DNA of 64,000 nt from an uncultured Bacteroidales bacterium (GTDB lineage: Bacteria > Bacteroidota > Bacteroidia > Bacteroidales > WCHB1-69): positions 17,208 through 81,207 of the forward strand of contig CAMVOL010000008.1 of assembly GCA_947169105.1 (NCBI GenBank). Reading direction: 5' to 3'. Below are positions 27,072-37,532 of this stretch, one piece after another (the first letter of the stretch is position 1; every line of letters begins with the position of its first letter). The notes beneath the pieces were generated by a model. That model saw only the letters and a list, made by a program, of their open reading frames with translations, had not been told where the DNA came from and did no database searches. Position numbers and translations under genes: made by a program.

Positions 27072-28832
27072 CGCGTACAATGCCGCGCCGTAGGCTCCCA
27101 TCAGTTCGGGGATGTCGGAGAAGGAGACGTTGCAGCCAGTCATCTTCTCAAGGGCTCGGACGATGCTGTGGTTGCGGAAGGTGCCGCCTTGCACCACGAT
27201 TTTCTTGCCGAGTTCGGATATGTTTTTGAGTTTCAATACTTTGAAAAGGCAGTTCTTGATGACAGAGTAGCTGAAGCCGGCGGCGATGTCGGCGACGGCC
27301 GCCCCTTCCTGCATCGCCTGTTTCACTTTGGAGTTCATAAAGACGGTGCAGCGGGTTCCGAGGTCGCAGGGGTGCTGGGCGAAGCACGACATTTCGGCGA
27401 ACTCGGCGACGGGATAGCCCATCATATTGGCGAAAGTCTCGATGAAGGAGCCGCAGCCGGAGGAACATGCCTCGTTGATTTCCATGCGTCGGATGGAGCC
27501 GTTATCGACGAAAATGGCCTTCATGTCCTGGCCGCCGATGTCGAGGATGAAGCTCACATCGGGTTCCACTTGGCGGGCCGCCGAAAAGTGCGCCATCGTC
27601 TCCACAATGCCATAGTCGAAATTGAAAGCGGTCTTGATCAGGTTCTCGCCGTAGCCCGTGACGCAACTGCCTCCAATGATGAGGTTGTCGGCGTTTTCGA
27701 CATTGTCGTACAGCGTTTTAAGCATATTGCAGAAGGTTCGGAAACTGTCCCCGTTGTTGCGTTGGTAGTCGGTATAGACGACCCGTTGGTCGCTGTCGAG
27801 AAGGATGAGTTTGGTGGTGGTGCTGCCGGAGTCCACGCCCATAAAGTAGGGGGTCGCGACGGCGGTGACGAGTTCGCCGCGAGGCACGTAGTAGAGGTTC
27901 TTGTTGGCAATCCAGCGGTTGTATTCGGCCTTGTCGGCGAAGAGGGCGTTGAGACGGTTGCTGTAGTCGGTGGTGTGCTGGTGCCCGCCCCGAACCATCT
28001 GGAGGAGCTCCGTTATGGTGATGTCGCTGGTGGCGCAGGTGGGGGCCAGCAGGGCGCAACCAGTGGCGGGAATCAGCTGGGCGTTGTCGGGAAGGAGGCA
28101 GTCATCCTCGCTGAGGTTAAGAACGTTACGGAAGTGCTTCTGGAGTTCCGGCAGGAAGGCGAAGGGGCCGCCGCAGAAGAACACCTTCGGGGTGATGTCC
28201 ATCCCGCGGGCGAGTGACGACACCACCTGCATCGCCACGGCGTTGAAGACGGAGGCGGCGATGTCGGCGCGGCTGACGTTGCGGCTGATGAGGTTCTGGA
28301 TGTCGGTTTTGGAGAAGACACCGCAGCGGGAGGCGATGGGGTAGATCGTCTGTGACTGGGCGGCGAGGGTGTTGAGTTCGGCGGTCTGCACGTTGAGCAG
28401 GGTGGCGGTCTGGTCGATGAAGGCGCCGGTGCCGCCGGCACAACTGCCATTCATGCGGATGTCGGGCACCTTGCCCTTCTCGAAGAAGATCATCTTGCTG
28501 TCCTCGCCGCCCATGTCGATGAAGGTGCGTACCTCGGGGTACCGCTGCTTGACGGTTTCGGCGGCGGCCACGACCTCCTGCACGAAGCCGAACCCGTGAC
28601 GTTGGGCGTACCCCATGCCCACGGAACCGGTGATGACGATGCGTGCGCTGCAGTCGCCCATCTTGGCCAGAAACTCCCCGATGATGGTCTCGGCAGTGTC
28701 AGGGATGTTGGCCTGATGGCGGCGGTATGCCGAAAAAACCAGCGTTCCCGAAGCATCTAAAGCTGCCACCTTCATCGTAGTGGAACCGATGTCAACCCCT
28801 ACGGAATAAAGCGTTTGCGTATCCTCTGCCAT
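27054..28832 (-). CDS. Tandem 2-hydroxyacyl-CoA dehydratase activase (BadF/BadG/BcrA/BcrD ATPase family, two domains)
   Basis: [16 protein letters not shown] and [16 protein letters not shown] ATPase motifs; [14 protein letters not shown] and [15 protein letters not shown] cluster motifs. Confidence 0.92.
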   Translation of the reverse strand: MAEDTQTLYSVGVDIGSTTMKVAALDASGTLVFSAYRRHQANIPDTAETIIGEFLAKMGDCSARIVITGSVGMGYAQRHGFGFVQEVVAAAETVKQRYPEVRTFIDMGGEDSKMIFFEKGKVPDIRMNGSCAGGTGAFIDQTATLLNVQTAELNTLAAQSQTIYPIASRCGVFSKTDIQNLISRNVSRADIAASVFNAVAMQVVSSLARGMDITPKVFFCGGPFAFLPELQKHFRNVLNLSEDDCLLPDNAQLIPATGCALLAPTCATSDITITELLQMVRGGHQHTTDYSNRLNALFADKAEYNRWIANKNLYYVPRGELVTAVATPYFMGVDSGSTTTKLILLDSDQRVVYTDYQRNNGDSFRTFCNMLKTLYDNVENADNLIIGGSCVTGYGENLIKTAFNFDYGIVETMAHFSAARQVEPDVSFILDIGGQDMKAIFVDNGSIRRMEINEACSSGCGSFIETFANMMGYPVAEFAEMSCFAQHPCDLGTRCTVFMNSKVKQAMQEGAAVADIAAGFSYSVIKNCLFKVLKLKNISELGKKIVVQGGTFRNHSIVRALEKMTGCNVSFSDIPELMGAYGAALYAVKGKK

Positions 28833-28970
28833 AGTTTAATTGTCTTGTTTAATAGGTCTATTAAAAGAGGGCGCAAAAGTACGACTTTTTTCATTATTCG
28901 GACACTGATTCCAAACGTGTGCAATAAATGCGCGTTTTTCTTGTTAATCCTTTAAAGAGTTATATAAAAA

Positions 28971-29870
28971 ATGATAATTCCCCCGTATCTTCATTCTGGT
29001 GATGTGGTCGGCATTGTGGCGCCCGCCCGCAAAATCTCCGCGCAGGAACTGAAACCCGCCATCGAATTCTTGGAAATGAACGGCTTCCGTGTGGCTCTTG
29101 GCAAGAATATCTTTGCCAAGGACAACCAGTTTGCCGGCACTGACGAACAGCGAGCCGCCGACATCCAGACTTTTCTGGATGATCCTGACATCAAGGCGAT
29201 ATTGTGCGCTCGGGGCGGGTACGGTTCTGTCCGCATCATCGACCGCCTTGATTTCAGCGGATTCGTCCAAAGCCCGAAGTGGATCTGCGGTTACAGCGAC
29301 GTCACCGTGTTCCATTCGCACCTGCATCAGCTCGGCTATGCCACCCTGCACGGCACGATGCCCATCAACATCAAGGAGGAGGATTTCTACATCCCCAGCA
29401 ACACGTCGCTCGTCCGTGGCCTGACAGGGAAAAGTCTCGCCTACACAGTTCCGGCGCAGCCGTTCAACCGTTATGGCGATGTCACCGCGCCCATTGTCGG
29501 CGGCAACCTCTCCATCCTGTACTCACTGTTAGCTTCGGAATCAGACATCTGCACCGACGGCAAAATCCTGTTCATCGAGGATCTCGACGAGTATCTTTAC
29601 CATATCGACCGGATGATGATGGCGCTGAAGCGCTCGGGTAAGCTGGCGAATTTGGCGGGGCTGGTGGTTGGTGGCATGTCGGATATGAACGACAATACCA
29701 TTCCGTTCGGCCACACGGCGGAGGAGATCATCGCCCGCGTGACGGAAGAGTACGGTTATCCTGTCTGTTACGGCTTCCCGGCGGGGCATATTGAGGAAAA
29801 TATGGCCTTACGGCTCGGTACCGAAGCCACCCTTAACGTTTCGGAAAAGCAGACTTCCCTGAAATTCTAA
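28971..29870 (+). CDS. LD-carboxypeptidase (S66 family)
   Basis: VGIVAPARKIS, ILCARGGYGSVRIIDRLDF, GYSDVTVFHSHLH motifs. Confidence 0.93.
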   Translation: MIIPPYLHSGDVVGIVAPARKISAQELKPAIEFLEMNGFRVALGKNIFAKDNQFAGTDEQRAADIQTFLDDPDIKAILCARGGYGSVRIIDRLDFSGFVQSPKWICGYSDVTVFHSHLHQLGYATLHGTMPINIKEEDFYIPSNTSLVRGLTGKSLAYTVPAQPFNRYGDVTAPIVGGNLSILYSLLASESDICTDGKILFIEDLDEYLYHIDRMMMALKRSGKLANLAGLVVGGMSDMNDNTIPFGHTAEEIIARVTEEYGYPVCYGFPAGHIEENMALRLGTEATLNVSEKQTSLKF

Positions 29871-29900
29871 TCCTGTCCCCTGTACCCTGAAACCTGTCCC

Positions 29901-30686
29901 TTACTTCACTAAATTGATGGCGAAGTCGAAGGTGCTGCCGGGTTGGATTTCGCGGACGGGGCAGTTGTGTTTCAAAACGATCATCTCGCGGCGCTTGTTG
30001 TACGGGTTCTTTTCATACTCGCGCAGGGTGATGCGGTCGTTCTCCACCCACAGTGCCGTGGCTTCACGCAGTCCAACCACGGTAATTTCGGGATTCACAC
30101 ACAGGAATTCTTCAATACGGTCCTGACGGGATTCGCCGGCGTGAGTCAGCGCATCTTCTACTTCGGTCGGGTAGGGGTCGATGTAGTGCGGGTTGATCTG
30201 GAACGGCACGAAGTCGAAGCAGTTGAAGCTCTCCGGCATGATGATGGGCATGTCGTTGGTGGTGCGGAGGGTCGGGCAGGCCACGTTGCTGCCGGCGCTC
30301 CAGCCCATGTAGGGCGCACCCTCCAGAACCTTGCGGCGCACCGGCTCGATGAGCTTGTTGCGGTGCAGCTCGTAAACCAAGTGGAAGGTGTTGCCGCCGC
30401 TCACCATTACTGCGTCGCTCTCGTTCACTAATTTCACCGGGTCGGCGACAGCGTGTGTGGAGATGATGTCGGCTTCCAAACCGAAATTCTTGAAGCAGTT
30501 CTTCACTTTTTCCGTGGCTGCCGTATAGCTTTTTTCGATAGTTTCACCGTTGCGAACCACTGCGTACGGGATGAAGGCAATCTTCTTTTTGTCGGCGGTT
30601 CCTAAAAATTCTTGGATGAGGGGCATGCACCAGCCTAAATAACTTTCTTTGTAATTGGTTGAATTACTGATTAATAAAAGTTTCAT
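29901..30686 (-). CDS. pepE: Dipeptidase PepE-like (S51 family)
   Basis: SGGNTFHLVYELHRN and YMGWSAGSNVACPTLRTTNDMPI. Confidence 0.85.
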   Translation of the reverse strand: MKLLLISNSTNYKESYLGWCMPLIQEFLGTADKKKIAFIPYAVVRNGETIEKSYTAATEKVKNCFKNFGLEADIISTHAVADPVKLVNESDAVMVSGGNTFHLVYELHRNKLIEPVRRKVLEGAPYMGWSAGSNVACPTLRTTNDMPIIMPESFNCFDFVPFQINPHYIDPYPTEVEDALTHAGESRQDRIEEFLCVNPEITVVGLREATALWVENDRITLREYEKNPYNKRREMIVLKHNCPVREIQPGSTFDFAINLVK

Positions 30687-30777
30687 ATTGCGATTTTTTT
30701 AACTGATTTTTCAAAGTCGCAAAGATAAACAATTTCGGTTTGCCAACTGCCAACATTTTTGTACTTTTGCCGCCCTG

Positions 30778-32574
30778 ATGAAAAAATTGTCAAAACTCGT
30801 AAGAAATAAGGATTTCCAGACCCTCCGTTCTTGGATCAAGGAGTCGTTGGGCCGCCAGACGCTGATACTGCTCAGCTTCTTTGTCGGTGTGTTCGGCGCC
30901 ACGGTGGCCATCGTGGTCAAGAACCTGCTGCACTTCACCTCCACCGCACTTGCCACCGCTTTCCCGGAAGCCGAACTTAACTACCTTTACCTCGCCTTCC
31001 CGATGGTGGGTATCTTTCTCACTGTGCTGTATGTCAAGTATTTCGTCCGTGATAATATCAACCACGGGGTCAGCATTGTGCTGAACGCCATCAGCAACTA
31101 CAACGGGAAGTTGCGGGCGCACAATATCTATAGTTCGATGGTGGCCAGCTCCATCACCGTCGGTTTCGGCGGCTCGGTGGGGTTGGAGGCCCCGATTGTG
31201 CTGACGGGTTCCGCCGTCGGTTCCAACCTCGCCCGTCTGTTCAACCTGTCGCGCAAGGACACCATCATCCTGTTGGCTTGCGGCTCGTCGGCGGCAATGG
31301 CGGCCATCTTCAAGGCACCGATTGCATCCATCGTTTTTGCTATCGAGGTGCTGATGCTCGACCTCACCGCCACGGCCATCGTGCCGCTGCTGATTTCCGC
31401 AGCCACCGGAACTATCCTATCCCTGCTGTTCCTCGGTGAGGATGTGATGCTCACCAATGCACCGGTTACGCCGTTCAAACTCGCCAACGTGGGCATCTAC
31501 ATCATTTTGGGCGTGGTCGCTGGCCTCGTATCGGTCTATTTTCTCCGCACCTCCCGCTTCATTGAACGCATTTTCTCGAAACTTAAGAACCAGTATGTCA
31601 AGTTAATACTCGGCAGTTTGGCGCTCGGTGCCCTGATTCTCGTCTTCCCCGTGTTCTACGGCGAAGGGTACGAAAACATCCTGACTCTGATGAAGGGCGG
31701 GCGCGAGGTGATGTTTCGTAACTCACCGATTTACATGCTGATAAAGTCCCAGTATGCGGTATTCCTGTTAGCGATGGCAGGCATCGTATTCCTGAAGGTG
31801 GTGGCCACGGCCGTCACGAACGCGGCGGGCGGCGTCGGCGGCGTCTTCGCACCGTCGCTATTCGTGGGCGCCTTCCTCGGCTTCCTCGTGCCGGAGGTGC
31901 TCAACCATTACTTCGGGTTCAACCTGCCCATCACTAACTGCGTCTTGGCGGGTATGGCTGGCCTCCTCGCCGGCGTGATGCACGCACCCCTTACGGGTAT
32001 CTTTCTAATCGCTGAATTGACAAGCGGTTACGCTCTTTTGATTCCTCTAATGATAACTTCTTCCATCTCTTATCGAACGGCAAAAATCTTTGAAAAATAC
32101 TCCGTCTATACCCGCAAATTGGCTGAAAGGGGCAAACTGAAGACTCACAATAAGGACAAGTACGCGGTACGCCATATCGACTTTATGAAGCTGCTCGACA
32201 CCAATATCAGCACCGTGCCGCTCGATGCCACCCTGCGCGAATACGTGGAGGTGGTTTCCAAGAGCAAACGCAATATCTTTGTGGTTCTGGACCATAACGA
32301 AAAATTCGCTGGTCTTCTCCTGATGGACGAGCACCGCGACATCATCTTCAAGCAGGAGTTGTACGATGTAATGAAGGTACGTGATTTGCTGTATGTGCCT
32401 GATGTAGTGGTGTATAACGATGATACAGCGGAGGTGATGGTCGAAAAATTCCAGAAGACCCATAACTTCAACTTGCCCGTCGTGACGAAGGAGGGCGCGT
32501 ATGTCGGTTTCCTCTCCCGTGCCAAGGTTCTGGATTCTTATAAGGATGTAATTGTAGAAGAATCAGACGATTAA
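30778..32574 (+). CDS. ClC-family chloride channel/transporter with C-terminal CBS domains
   Basis: GSVGLEAPIV, GVFAPSLFVGAFLG, multiple TMs, C-terminal CBS pair. Confidence 0.93.
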   Translation: MKKLSKLVRNKDFQTLRSWIKESLGRQTLILLSFFVGVFGATVAIVVKNLLHFTSTALATAFPEAELNYLYLAFPMVGIFLTVLYVKYFVRDNINHGVSIVLNAISNYNGKLRAHNIYSSMVASSITVGFGGSVGLEAPIVLTGSAVGSNLARLFNLSRKDTIILLACGSSAAMAAIFKAPIASIVFAIEVLMLDLTATAIVPLLISAATGTILSLLFLGEDVMLTNAPVTPFKLANVGIYIILGVVAGLVSVYFLRTSRFIERIFSKLKNQYVKLILGSLALGALILVFPVFYGEGYENILTLMKGGREVMFRNSPIYMLIKSQYAVFLLAMAGIVFLKVVATAVTNAAGGVGGVFAPSLFVGAFLGFLVPEVLNHYFGFNLPITNCVLAGMAGLLAGVMHAPLTGIFLIAELTSGYALLIPLMITSSISYRTAKIFEKYSVYTRKLAERGKLKTHNKDKYAVRHIDFMKLLDTNISTVPLDATLREYVEVVSKSKRNIFVVLDHNEKFAGLLLMDEHRDIIFKQELYDVMKVRDLLYVPDVVVYNDDTAEVMVEKFQKTHNFNLPVVTKEGAYVGFLSRAKVLDSYKDVIVEESDD

Positions 32575-32579
32575 CCGCT

Positions 32580-33608
32580 ATGGATCCGCTGATTTTGAAA
32601 ACCGCCACTGCCGTTTCGCAGATCTCTTTTCTTTCTTCTTTTGCAGAAATGAAGAAGGAACTTTGCCGTTCCCTTCCCGAAAACTGCCGTGTCGTCGCCA
32701 TTATTGACGAAAAAGTGGAGGCTCTTTACGGACATCTTTTTCCGTACGAAAAAATTACGGTGGCGGCTGATGAGCGGGCGAAGACGATGGCGACGGTGGA
32801 GCGGATCACCCGACGGCTGATGGAGATGGGGGCGGGGCGTGACACGTTCCTGCTGGGCATTGGCGGCGGCATCACCACCGACATTTGCGGATTTGTCGCC
32901 TCCATTTACAAGCGTGGCGTCGGTTTCAGCTTCGTGCCGACCACCCTGTTGGCGATGGTGGACGCGGCCATCGGCGGGAAAAACGGTGTAAATGTGGACG
33001 GCTACAAGAATATGTTGGGCACGATCAACCAGCCGCAGTTCGTCATTGTCAGCCCTGAATTCCTCTCATCTTTTTCAAAATCAGAGATTTGCAAATCGGT
33101 GCCGGAACTGCTGAAAACCCGACTCATTGGCGGAAAATCCATAGAAGAGGTAGCTGACTTTTTCGGGAATACGGATTTCCCGAAAGGTTTGGAAGAGGAA
33201 CGATTGCTCGGATTCATCCGTGAGGCGGTGGAAGTCAAGTGCAGGGTGGTGGCTTCGGACGAACGGGAGAGCGGTTGCCGGCGCATTCTCAACCTTGGAC
33301 ACACCTTCGGCCATGCGCTGGAACGGTGCAGTGGAAACCGGCTGTCGCACGGCGAGGCGGTCGGCATAGGGCTGGTGTTGGCGGCTAAAAACGGCGGGGC
33401 AGGAAGGATGGCGGAAACCATCGCTGCCGCCTTGAAACAGTTGGGACTTCCGTCGCAAATTTCCGAAAATCTGGAGATTACGGAACTGAACCGCGCCGTC
33501 TTGCAGGACAAAAAAAATTCCGGCACCCATCTCAACCTTGTGGTCATTGATGAGGCCGGAAAAATCTCGTTAAAGCAGAAATCAATTAAAGATTTGATTT
33601 GGAGATAG
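32580..33608 (+). CDS. aroB: 3-dehydroquinate synthase
   Basis: GIGGGITTDICGFVASIYKRGV, FVPTTLLAMVDAAIGGKNGVN, NLGHTFGHALE. Confidence 0.95.
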   Translation: MDPLILKTATAVSQISFLSSFAEMKKELCRSLPENCRVVAIIDEKVEALYGHLFPYEKITVAADERAKTMATVERITRRLMEMGAGRDTFLLGIGGGITTDICGFVASIYKRGVGFSFVPTTLLAMVDAAIGGKNGVNVDGYKNMLGTINQPQFVIVSPEFLSSFSKSEICKSVPELLKTRLIGGKSIEEVADFFGNTDFPKGLEEERLLGFIREAVEVKCRVVASDERESGCRRILNLGHTFGHALERCSGNRLSHGEAVGIGLVLAAKNGGAGRMAETIAAALKQLGLPSQISENLEITELNRAVLQDKKNSGTHLNLVVIDEAGKISLKQKSIKDLIWR

Positions 33609-34199
33609 TTAGTGTTTTTGTTTGCTCTTTTCAATAGGAGTGGCCTGCATTTGCATCTCCATTTTCATCGGCTTTGCATCCATCCTGATCTGATGTGGAT
33701 GGTCCATCTTGGTTGCTGACTTGTGGAAATTCTTTTCCAACAAATAATATTGTGCAATTTGCTGCGGCGTAAGAATATTTTTTAAATTATTGAAGAATTT
33801 TTCTTCAGCTTTGAAAATCAGATTCTTGGTGGTGAAATTATTTTCGTAATATTTTAAAATGATGTCATCGGAAAGGGTGGAGAGGCTGTCAGCAGTCATT
33901 CTTTGGGGGATGTTGTTGCTTTTTCTGAACTCGCGTTGGGCTTTGTGTGCCGCCAGAATTTCCTTTTCATACTCGTTGTAGGCGTTCCAGAAGGCCTCTT
34001 TTTTACTGCTTTCAATTACGAAACTTTCTTGGATGAACTCTTTTTTCATTTTGAGCATCATAGGATTGACAGGCTTGGGTTCATCACAATTGCCCTGCGG
34101 GGCGGGTTGGTTGGGCATGGGTTTTCCCGGCTCCTGTGCGAAAGCAAAATTAAGGGCTACTGCACAGAGGAGCATCATAATTAAGACTGTTTTTTTCAT
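33609..34199 (-). CDS. Small secreted helical protein (possibly Spy/LTXXQ-like)
   Basis: Signal peptide; helical charged body; ILTPQQIAQYYLLEKNF; C-terminal Met/Lys/His-rich tail. Confidence 0.55.
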   Translation of the reverse strand: MKKTVLIMMLLCAVALNFAFAQEPGKPMPNQPAPQGNCDEPKPVNPMMLKMKKEFIQESFVIESSKKEAFWNAYNEYEKEILAAHKAQREFRKSNNIPQRMTADSLSTLSDDIILKYYENNFTTKNLIFKAEEKFFNNLKNILTPQQIAQYYLLEKNFHKSATKMDHPHQIRMDAKPMKMEMQMQATPIEKSKQKH

Positions 34200-34304
34200 A
34201 ACAAATAATTTTTTGTGGTTTTTGTTTCAAGAAATGAACGGGGCTTTGACGCGAACCCTTCCCACAGGTTTAAAAAGAGATAAAAATTCATCGTAGAATT
34301 CCCC

Positions 34305-34334
34305 ACTTGATGAACTTGATAAACTTGATAAACC
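34305..34334 (+). repeat. 9-nt tandem repeat (units GTTYRTCAA on the complementary strand) upstream of dcp promoter
   Basis: ACTTGATGAACTTGATAAACTTGATAAACC; -7 element TACTTTTG follows at 34351. Confidence 0.75.
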
Positions 34335-34350
34335 TTCCGACTAAAAGTCG

Positions 34351-34358
34351 TACTTTTG
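34351..34358 (+). promoter_or_regulatory. -7 promoter element (TACTTTTG) upstream of M3 peptidase gene
   Basis: TAnnTTTG match 37 nt before the ATG. Confidence 0.5.
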
Positions 34359-34394
34359 CCGCCTTTCGTATGAAATCATACAATATTATATAAT

Positions 34395-36497
34395 ATGAAG
34401 AAATACACCTTTTTGACCCTTATCTTTCTTTTAACTGTCATTGTCATGAATGCACAAAAAATGGAAAAACCTGCCAACAACCCCCTTGTGGAGACGTGGG
34501 ACACCCCGTTCCAGACGCCGCCGTTTGAAAAAATCAAGACCGAGCACTACCTGCCCGCCTTCGGCTACGCCCTCGCTGTCGCAGAAGACGAATTGTACCG
34601 CATCAAGGCTGTGAAGACAAAGCCCACCTTCGCAAACACCATCGAAGCTCTCGACCGCTCCGGCAAGCTGCTTGGCGATATCTCCGGCATCTTCTTCAAC
34701 CTGCTGGAGGCCAACACTTCCCCCGAAATGCAGAAAATCGCACAGGAGATATCCCCCGCCCTTACCGACTTCAGCAACCGCATGCACCTCGACCCCGCTT
34801 TGTTCGGCCGGGTGGAGGCCGTCTATAAGAACCCCGGCAACCTCACACCCGAACAGAAAATGCTCCTTGAAAAGACCTACAAGTCGTTCGTTCGCGCCGG
34901 TGCCAACCTCTCCGACGCCGACAAGGAAAAATACCGCGAGTATTCGATGCGCCTTTCCACCCTTTCCCTGAAGTTCGGGGAAAATGTACTCAACGCCGTC
35001 AATGCCTATACCAAACTTGTGACGGACAAGTCGTTGCTGTCGGGTATTCCCGAATCGGCGCTGGCCGTCGCCCGCGAGAAGGCTAAGGCCAAAGGTCAGG
35101 ACGGGTGGCTGTTCGACCTGTCGATGCCATCGTACCTCGCCGTGCTCACTTACGCCGACAACCGCGAGTTCCGCAAGGAACTGTACATGCACTACAACAC
35201 CCGCGCCTTCGGCGGTGAATTCGACAACCAAGCCGTCATCAAGGAGATACTGACCCTGCGTGACTCCATCGCCAAGTTACTCGGGTACAACACATACGCC
35301 GACTATGTTCTGGAGGAGCGGATGGCCGAAAACACAAAGAACGTCTATGATCTTGAGAACCAACTGCTGAAACACGCTCTGCCGGTGGCCAAGAAGGAGA
35401 TGAAGGATTTGCAGGCCTTCGCCGCCACCCAAGGATTCAACGAGCCCATACAACGTTGGGACTTCGCCTACTATTCTGAAAAGTACAAAACCTCGCTGTT
35501 CAACGTGAACGACGAGATGCTCAAACCCTACTTCAAGCTCGAAAACGTCATTGACGGCGTGTTCGGCCTCGCCACCGACCTCTTCAGACTCACTTTCGTG
35601 CCGAACGACAAGATCCAAGTCTATCACCCTGACGTGAAGGTGTATGAGGTTTACCGCGGCAAGCAGTTCATGGCGGTGCTCTACCTCGACTTCCACCCGC
35701 GCGACAGCAAGAGGGGAGGGGCGTGGATGACCGCCTTCCGCGAGCAGTCGAAAGACAAGGACGGTAACGACATCCGTCCGTTAGTGTCGTTAGTGATGAA
35801 CTTCACGCCCAGCACCGCCGATGCGCCGTCGCTGCTCACCTTCGACGAGGTGCGCACCTTCATGCACGAGTTCGGGCACTCCCTCCATGGGATGCTCTCG
35901 GAGGTGACCTACAACAGCCTGTCGGGAACGAGCGTGCCCCGCGACTTCGTGGAGCTGCCGTCACAGCTGCTGGAGAACTGGTCGGTGGAGAGCGAGTACC
36001 TTAACAAGTTCGCCTTCCATTACCAGACCGGCGAGCCGATTCCTGCGGAATTGATTCAGAAGATCAAGGACTTCGACAACTTCCACGCGGCTTACGCCTG
36101 CGTCCGTCAGGTGTCGTTCGGACTCTTGGATATGATGTGGCACACCACTGCTCCTGACAAGATCAAGGATATTGTCACTTGCGAGCGGAACGCCATCAAG
36201 AAGACGGAACTGATGCCCGTGGTGGAGGGCGCCTGCATGAGCACCTCCTTCTCGCACATCTTTGCGGGCGGTTATGCGGCCGGCTACTACGGCTACAAAT
36301 GGGCGGAAGTGCTTGACGCAGATGCCTATTCATTGTTCCAAGAAAAGGGAATCTACAACAAGGATGTCGCTGATTCGTATGTGAAGAACATTTTGTCGAA
36401 AGGCGGTACGGAGAAGGCGATGGACTTGTATGTGAAGTTCCGTGGGCGCAAGCCGAAAATCGATGCTTTGCTCAAGCGGAGCGGGCTCGTGAAATAG
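34395..36497 (+). CDS. M3 family peptidyl-dipeptidase (Dcp-like)
   Basis: Signal peptide; HEFGHSLHGMLSEVTY zinc motif; FSHIFAGGYAAGYYGYKWAEVLDADAY. Confidence 0.93.
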   Translation: MKKYTFLTLIFLLTVIVMNAQKMEKPANNPLVETWDTPFQTPPFEKIKTEHYLPAFGYALAVAEDELYRIKAVKTKPTFANTIEALDRSGKLLGDISGIFFNLLEANTSPEMQKIAQEISPALTDFSNRMHLDPALFGRVEAVYKNPGNLTPEQKMLLEKTYKSFVRAGANLSDADKEKYREYSMRLSTLSLKFGENVLNAVNAYTKLVTDKSLLSGIPESALAVAREKAKAKGQDGWLFDLSMPSYLAVLTYADNREFRKELYMHYNTRAFGGEFDNQAVIKEILTLRDSIAKLLGYNTYADYVLEERMAENTKNVYDLENQLLKHALPVAKKEMKDLQAFAATQGFNEPIQRWDFAYYSEKYKTSLFNVNDEMLKPYFKLENVIDGVFGLATDLFRLTFVPNDKIQVYHPDVKVYEVYRGKQFMAVLYLDFHPRDSKRGGAWMTAFREQSKDKDGNDIRPLVSLVMNFTPSTADAPSLLTFDEVRTFMHEFGHSLHGMLSEVTYNSLSGTSVPRDFVELPSQLLENWSVESEYLNKFAFHYQTGEPIPAELIQKIKDFDNFHAAYACVRQVSFGLLDMMWHTTAPDKIKDIVTCERNAIKKTELMPVVEGACMSTSFSHIFAGGYAAGYYGYKWAEVLDADAYSLFQEKGIYNKDVADSYVKNILSKGGTEKAMDLYVKFRGRKPKIDALLKRSGLVK

Positions 36498-36625
36498 GGC
36501 AGGGGAGCTGTTGAAAAAAATATTTTCCCCAACTTGGAATTGTGAATAAAAATTTTGTATTTTTGCCGCCCAAAAATCCGATTATTATCTTGCTGTTAGA
36601 GAGGTAAAAAAAGAGTTTAAAAATC

Positions 36626-36651
36626 GAGGCGTATGGGTGAAGATACGCTTC
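36626..36651 (+). promoter_or_regulatory. Leader hairpin immediately upstream of rplM
   Basis: GAGGCGTAT-GGGTGAAG-ATACGCTTC, 9-bp stem with one G-T pair. Confidence 0.6.
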
Positions 36652-36671
36652 AAAAAAGAAAAAAATTAAAA

Positions 36672-37127
36672 ATGAACACATTAAGCTACAAGACGATTTC
36701 GGCCAACGAAAAAATCGTGAAGAAGGAATGGGTGGTCATTGACGCAGAGAATGCCGTCGTGGGCCGTCTTTCCACCGTCATCGCCCGCATCCTGCGCGGC
36801 AAGACGAAAACTTACTATTCTCCTCATTTCGACTGTGGTGACAACGTCATCGTGATCAATGCCGAGAAGATCCGTTTCACCGGCAAGAAGATGACTGACA
36901 AGGTTTACACGCACCACACCGGCTATCCGGGCGGACAGCGCTTCTGCACCCCGAAGGAGATGTTGAAGAAGCACCCCATCCGCATCATTGAGCACGCGGT
37001 GAAGGGAATGCTCCCGAAGAACAAGCTCGGTGCGGAACTCTACCGTCACCTCTACGTGTACGAAGGACCTAACCATCCGCACGAAGGCCAGCAACCCAAA
37101 TTAATCAACATCAACGAAATCAAATAG
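36672..37127 (+). CDS. rplM: 50S ribosomal protein L13
   Basis: KEWVVIDAENAVVGRLSTVIARILRGK; HTGYPGG; AVKGMLPKNKLG; ATG at 36672 preferred over listed 36633. Confidence 0.96.
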   Translation: MNTLSYKTISANEKIVKKEWVVIDAENAVVGRLSTVIARILRGKTKTYYSPHFDCGDNVIVINAEKIRFTGKKMTDKVYTHHTGYPGGQRFCTPKEMLKKHPIRIIEHAVKGMLPKNKLGAELYRHLYVYEGPNHPHEGQQPKLININEIK

Positions 37128-37132
37128 GAGTT

Positions 37133-37519
37133 ATGGAAGTTACAAATACAATCGGAAGAAGAAAAACCGCAGTTGCCCGTATCTATATGCAGAAAGGCAG
37201 CGGTCAGATTACCATCAACAAGCGTGACTATAAGGATTACTTCCCGTTGGGAACCCTCCAGTATGTGGTCACCCAGCCCCTCCAGATCGCTGAAGTGGAA
37301 GGCCAGTACGACATCAAAGTCAACCTTGACGGCGGTGGCATGACCGGTCAGGCCGAGGCTCTCCGTCTCGCCATCTCCAGAGCCCTCGTCGAGCTCTATC
37401 CGGACCTCCGTCCCACACTGAAATCAAAAGGCCTCCTCAAACGTGACCCCCGTATGGTCGAGCGTAAGAAACCCGGTCAGCCGAAGGCCCGTAAGAGATT
37501 CCAGTTCAGTAAACGTTAG
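37133..37519 (+). CDS. rpsI: 30S ribosomal protein S9
   Basis: GRRKTAVARIYMQKGSGQITIN; DPRMVERKKPGQPKARKRFQFSKR. Confidence 0.97.
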   Translation: MEVTNTIGRRKTAVARIYMQKGSGQITINKRDYKDYFPLGTLQYVVTQPLQIAEVEGQYDIKVNLDGGGMTGQAEALRLAISRALVELYPDLRPTLKSKGLLKRDPRMVERKKPGQPKARKRFQFSKR

Positions 37520-37532
37520 TGTTTACAGCCTC

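Noticed and set aside
26958-28217. 419-aa plus-strand ORF antisense to the activase
   Set aside because: Antisense artefact that also begins inside the repeat element.
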